From Hexactinellida sp. DTS-2022 (taxonomy: Eukaryota > Porifera > Hexactinellida): a stretch of DNA of 64,000 nt. The stretch spans positions 6,324,001 through 6,388,000 of the forward strand of contig JAPNXP010000009.1 in assembly GCA_028753945.1 (NCBI GenBank). Direction: 5' to 3'. The notes beneath the pieces are model-generated. The model had not been told where the DNA came from. It saw only the letters and a program-made list of their open reading frames with translations, and searched no databases. A program made the translations under genes and the position numbers. Of the stretch, positions 61,891 through 64,000 are shown piece by piece. The first letter of the stretch is position 1, and each line of letters begins with the position of its first letter.

Positions 61891-62175
61891 TTATTTTGAT
61901 TTATTTCCTTCAATTTGTTTTAGTCCCTGGACGGATTTGTAAAGCAAGTCTCTTTTCATTGCAGTTAGCATTATTTCCTTTCTGAGCTCCTCGTTCTGAG
62001 TTTTCAGACTCTTTAGGTGAAGTTTCTCGGGATCGTAGTCGCTCATGGATTCATCGTCATCCTCGTAATCTGACCCACAGTCGCTGAAGGAATCAATTTC
62101 ACTATATATTGCTAATATCTCTGCCAACTCAAGCTGATCTAAATCTATAATAACCTTGGGGTCTGCATTTGCCAT
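61891..62175 (-). CDS. small acidic coiled-coil protein
   Basis: 94 residues. An acidic middle (SDCGSDYEDDDESMSDYDPE) is followed by a probable coiled coil (LKSLKTQNEELRKEIMLTAMKRDLLYKSVQGLK). The first ATG is preceded by CAAAG. I recognise no family. Coding is likely because of composition and a clean ATG, but there is no independent support. Confidence 0.5.
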   Translation of the reverse strand: MANADPKVIIDLDQLELAEILAIYSEIDSFSDCGSDYEDDDESMSDYDPEKLHLKSLKTQNEELRKEIMLTAMKRDLLYKSVQGLKQIEGNKSK

Positions 62176-63543
62176 CTTTGTTGAATTCTTTTTTAGCTTT
62201 TGTTGATGTTGTGTCTACTTCAGTGAAGATGTCAGTTGATATTTCATTGCTCTCCAGGTTGTATTTATACTGGGAGCACTAGTAAGCTAGCAGTAGCTAT
62301 TCAGCATGAGATAACCTGAATATTTAAATGCTATAACACAAAGTGTGATGACTTTATCTCAGAATTGAGATTCATACATGTGTTCGGTCTTTAGATCTGA
62401 TTCCTATTATTCAGCTCCAAGCTTACAGCATTATAGCTTACTTGATAATTTCAATATTATGGATCTACTAGGATTTCTTCTTGAATTGGGGATTACTTGC
62501 TCGGTTTTATTCTATTGTAGGAGCTTTATCTGCTTCCTCAATGTATTCCATAGCCATTGCAACCTAATCTAATTCAACGAGGATTAGCGTTATCGTTATC
62601 TTCATTGTATTACGAAATATAATGAATATAATTGTACTTGTAATAAGTACACTACCCGTTTACATTAAATTACACTAGAACCTCGTTAATACCAACACCA
62701 ACGGACAGTAAAAAATTGTTCGCTTTATCAGGGTTAATACATATTTAATAGCCATTGTAGGAACCTGATTTTCGGAACTGTTTGTTCGTCTAATCCGGAA
62801 ATTCGTATTAACTGTGTTTGTACTAACGAGATTTTACTGTATTCTTCAAATTACGACAATCTTGAGATGACTTGCACCTTTTTGTTTCCCCTAAAATAGT
62901 AGTTTTTAAGATGACCTGGAGACTACAAAGTATTCGTTTGTTATAGAGCAATTTCCTATCACTCGGATATGAATGCATAACTAATAGGCAATGATTTGTG
63001 CAAGTTTCATACTTCAGCTGCTTTTCTAGAATTATTGGTGATCAATTGTATTTTATACTTTGTCCTTACGCGCAAATGTAGAGTTCTTCCAATTCTGATT
63101 TGATAATCAAATTACTTTCTCCATAAGGAATTATATAAATATTGTTTGAATTTCCTTAAAATTGAAATCAGCACTTCTCTCCGTTTGCTGTTTTCTTAGA
63201 AGCAAGCTATGCCATAATTTCCGTTAAATATTAAATGGACTCTAATGCACTATTTTCAGTGTTAGCCAGTATTTCATTGTATCATTTATTTTCAGACACT
63301 TAGTTCGCGCTACTGGCGTTTTTAGACTTTCTGCCCTCGCTTATACTTGAAACATATTACATATTGGAATTTATATGTGGTTAAGAGACCGATTTATATT
63401 TTAATGATTGGATTGCTGAAATGTTTTCTGAAGCTCGTGGTGGTGTAATTTACCACCGCTTATTATTGAATCCCATTAATTAAGTATTCATATATAGGTA
63501 AGAAATAACTGTAGGGTTTCATTCTTAACTTTTGCACTCTCAG
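62176..63543. other. intergenic region with MITE
   Basis: Divergent region between the small minus-strand gene and the RWD gene. The element at 62673-62839 occupies part; the rest shows no gene. A 64-codon frame at 62378 has no recognisable features. Confidence 0.55.
62673..62839. mobile_element. pogo/Tigger-like MITE
   Basis: The left terminus CACTAGAACCTCGTTAATAC and the inverted right terminus CAGTAAAATCTCGTTAGTAC pair with few mismatches, flanked by TA on both sides (62671-62672, 62840-62841), the target-site duplication of the pogo/mariner superfamily. At 167 bp without a transposase frame this is a MITE. It shares its end motif with 2457-2633. Confidence 0.75.
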
Positions 63544-64000
63544 ATGGCTAGAAATGAGACTGAATTAAATTTGCAATCTCAACTTGATGAGATTGAAGTT
63601 CTTCAAGCAATGTTTTGTGGAGACTGTGAAAAGATTGTGATTACGGAGATAACTCCATTTACTGAGGCAAAATACTTCCTTTCGGGACACACGCAACACT
63701 ATGATTCTATTATTTCATTCCATTTGCAACAAGAGGTGACTATTGTAAGATCTCAAACAGATGAGATTAAAATTGGAATTAAAGTGTATTGTAGCTTTTC
63801 CAGGGATTATCCTATCTCCGCTATTCCCAAGGTTCGAGTTATCTGTGATGGTGCCTCCAATAGTTCCCATATTAACTTTGATAATAAGCTATCTGAATAC
63901 GTTAATGGCATCGCTATTGGAGAGCAGTGCATGGTTGAGATTATACAATGGATCCAGGAGAATATTCACAATTATATTCTGGTTAATGATCAGTTTTCTA
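63544..64000 (+). CDS. RWD-domain protein, N-terminal part (window ends inside gene)
   Basis: The frame runs from an ATG directly after CTCAG to the window edge, 152 codons without a stop. The RWD fold is evident: LQSQLDEIEVLQAMF at the start, a beta-rich middle (IKIGIKVYCSFSRDYPISAIPKVRV) carrying the YP motif, and a helical end (CMVEIIQWIQENI). RWD domains occur in GCN2, RNF14, RNF25 and RWDD proteins and mediate protein-protein contacts. Which family this belongs to depends on sequence beyond the window. Confidence 0.85.
   Translation, partial: MARNETELNLQSQLDEIEVLQAMFCGDCEKIVITEITPFTEAKYFLSGHTQHYDSIISFHLQQEVTIVRSQTDEIKIGIKVYCSFSRDYPISAIPKVRVICDGASNSSHINFDNKLSEYVNGIAIGEQCMVEIIQWIQENIHNYILVNDQFS

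Noticed and set aside
1..64000. CRISPR arrays, bacterial operons, riboswitches, prophage or viral genes
   Set aside because: None seen; introns, the muscleblind and mannose-6-phosphate receptor genes and a pol III tRNA show eukaryotic nuclear DNA.

Overview
The window is nuclear DNA from an animal, or a very close relative, with a compact genome. Protein-coding genes with animal-type or holozoan-type orthologues sit on both strands: muscleblind, a full-length cation-independent mannose-6-phosphate receptor, NOX2-like oxidase, Atos homolog, SUCO, Integrator 7, SUPT7L and ZDHHC16. They are separated by AT-rich spacers of 0.1-2 kb. Genes are either intronless (ELP1, INTS7, NOX, SNX, SUCO, HSPA13) or carry GT-AG introns mostly 45-75 nt long (alpha-tubulin, Rab5, mannose-6-phosphate receptor, RRS1, muscleblind). 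I cannot name the species. An invertebrate or non-bilaterian animal is an inference from gene content and compactness. Bacterial and viral origins are excluded by introns, the intronic tRNA and gene content.

Layout: 1-7.4 kb holds a TLC-like membrane protein, a divergent alpha-tubulin (minus strand) and an Atos homolog. 8.6-15.3 kb holds muscleblind, TSEN54, a protein with three tandem ubiquitin-like folds, and DPH1. 15.5-25.2 kb holds an ankyrin-TRP-like channel (minus), Rab5 with a U12-type intron, a FASTK/RAP protein and SUCO. 25.6-34.1 kb is a 16-exon mannose-6-phosphate receptor with a tRNA-Ile gene inside one intron. 34.4-37.5 kb holds two tandem Ig/FN3-like surface proteins with shared ectodomains but different tails. 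37.7-50.3 kb holds RRS1, NOX, ELP1, an orphan membrane protein, a mitotic cyclin, SUPT7L, an orphan coiled-coil protein (minus) and HSPA13. 51.7-64 kb holds ZDHHC16, INTS7, UMP-CMP kinase, SNX1/2, a small acidic protein (minus) and the start of an RWD-domain gene.

The genes do not form one pathway. Functional themes are endosome/lysosome sorting (Rab5, mannose-6-phosphate receptor, SNX1/2), RNA processing (TSEN54, ELP1, INTS7, muscleblind) and mitosis (cyclin B).

The observations I would follow up first are: a YAG immediately upstream of most start codons, suggesting spliced-leader trans-splicing; the AT-AA U12-type intron in Rab5; the paired receptor-like duplication with one ITSM-like tail; the triple ubiquitin-like protein; and the mannose-6-phosphate receptor whose introns are missing from its 3' end.
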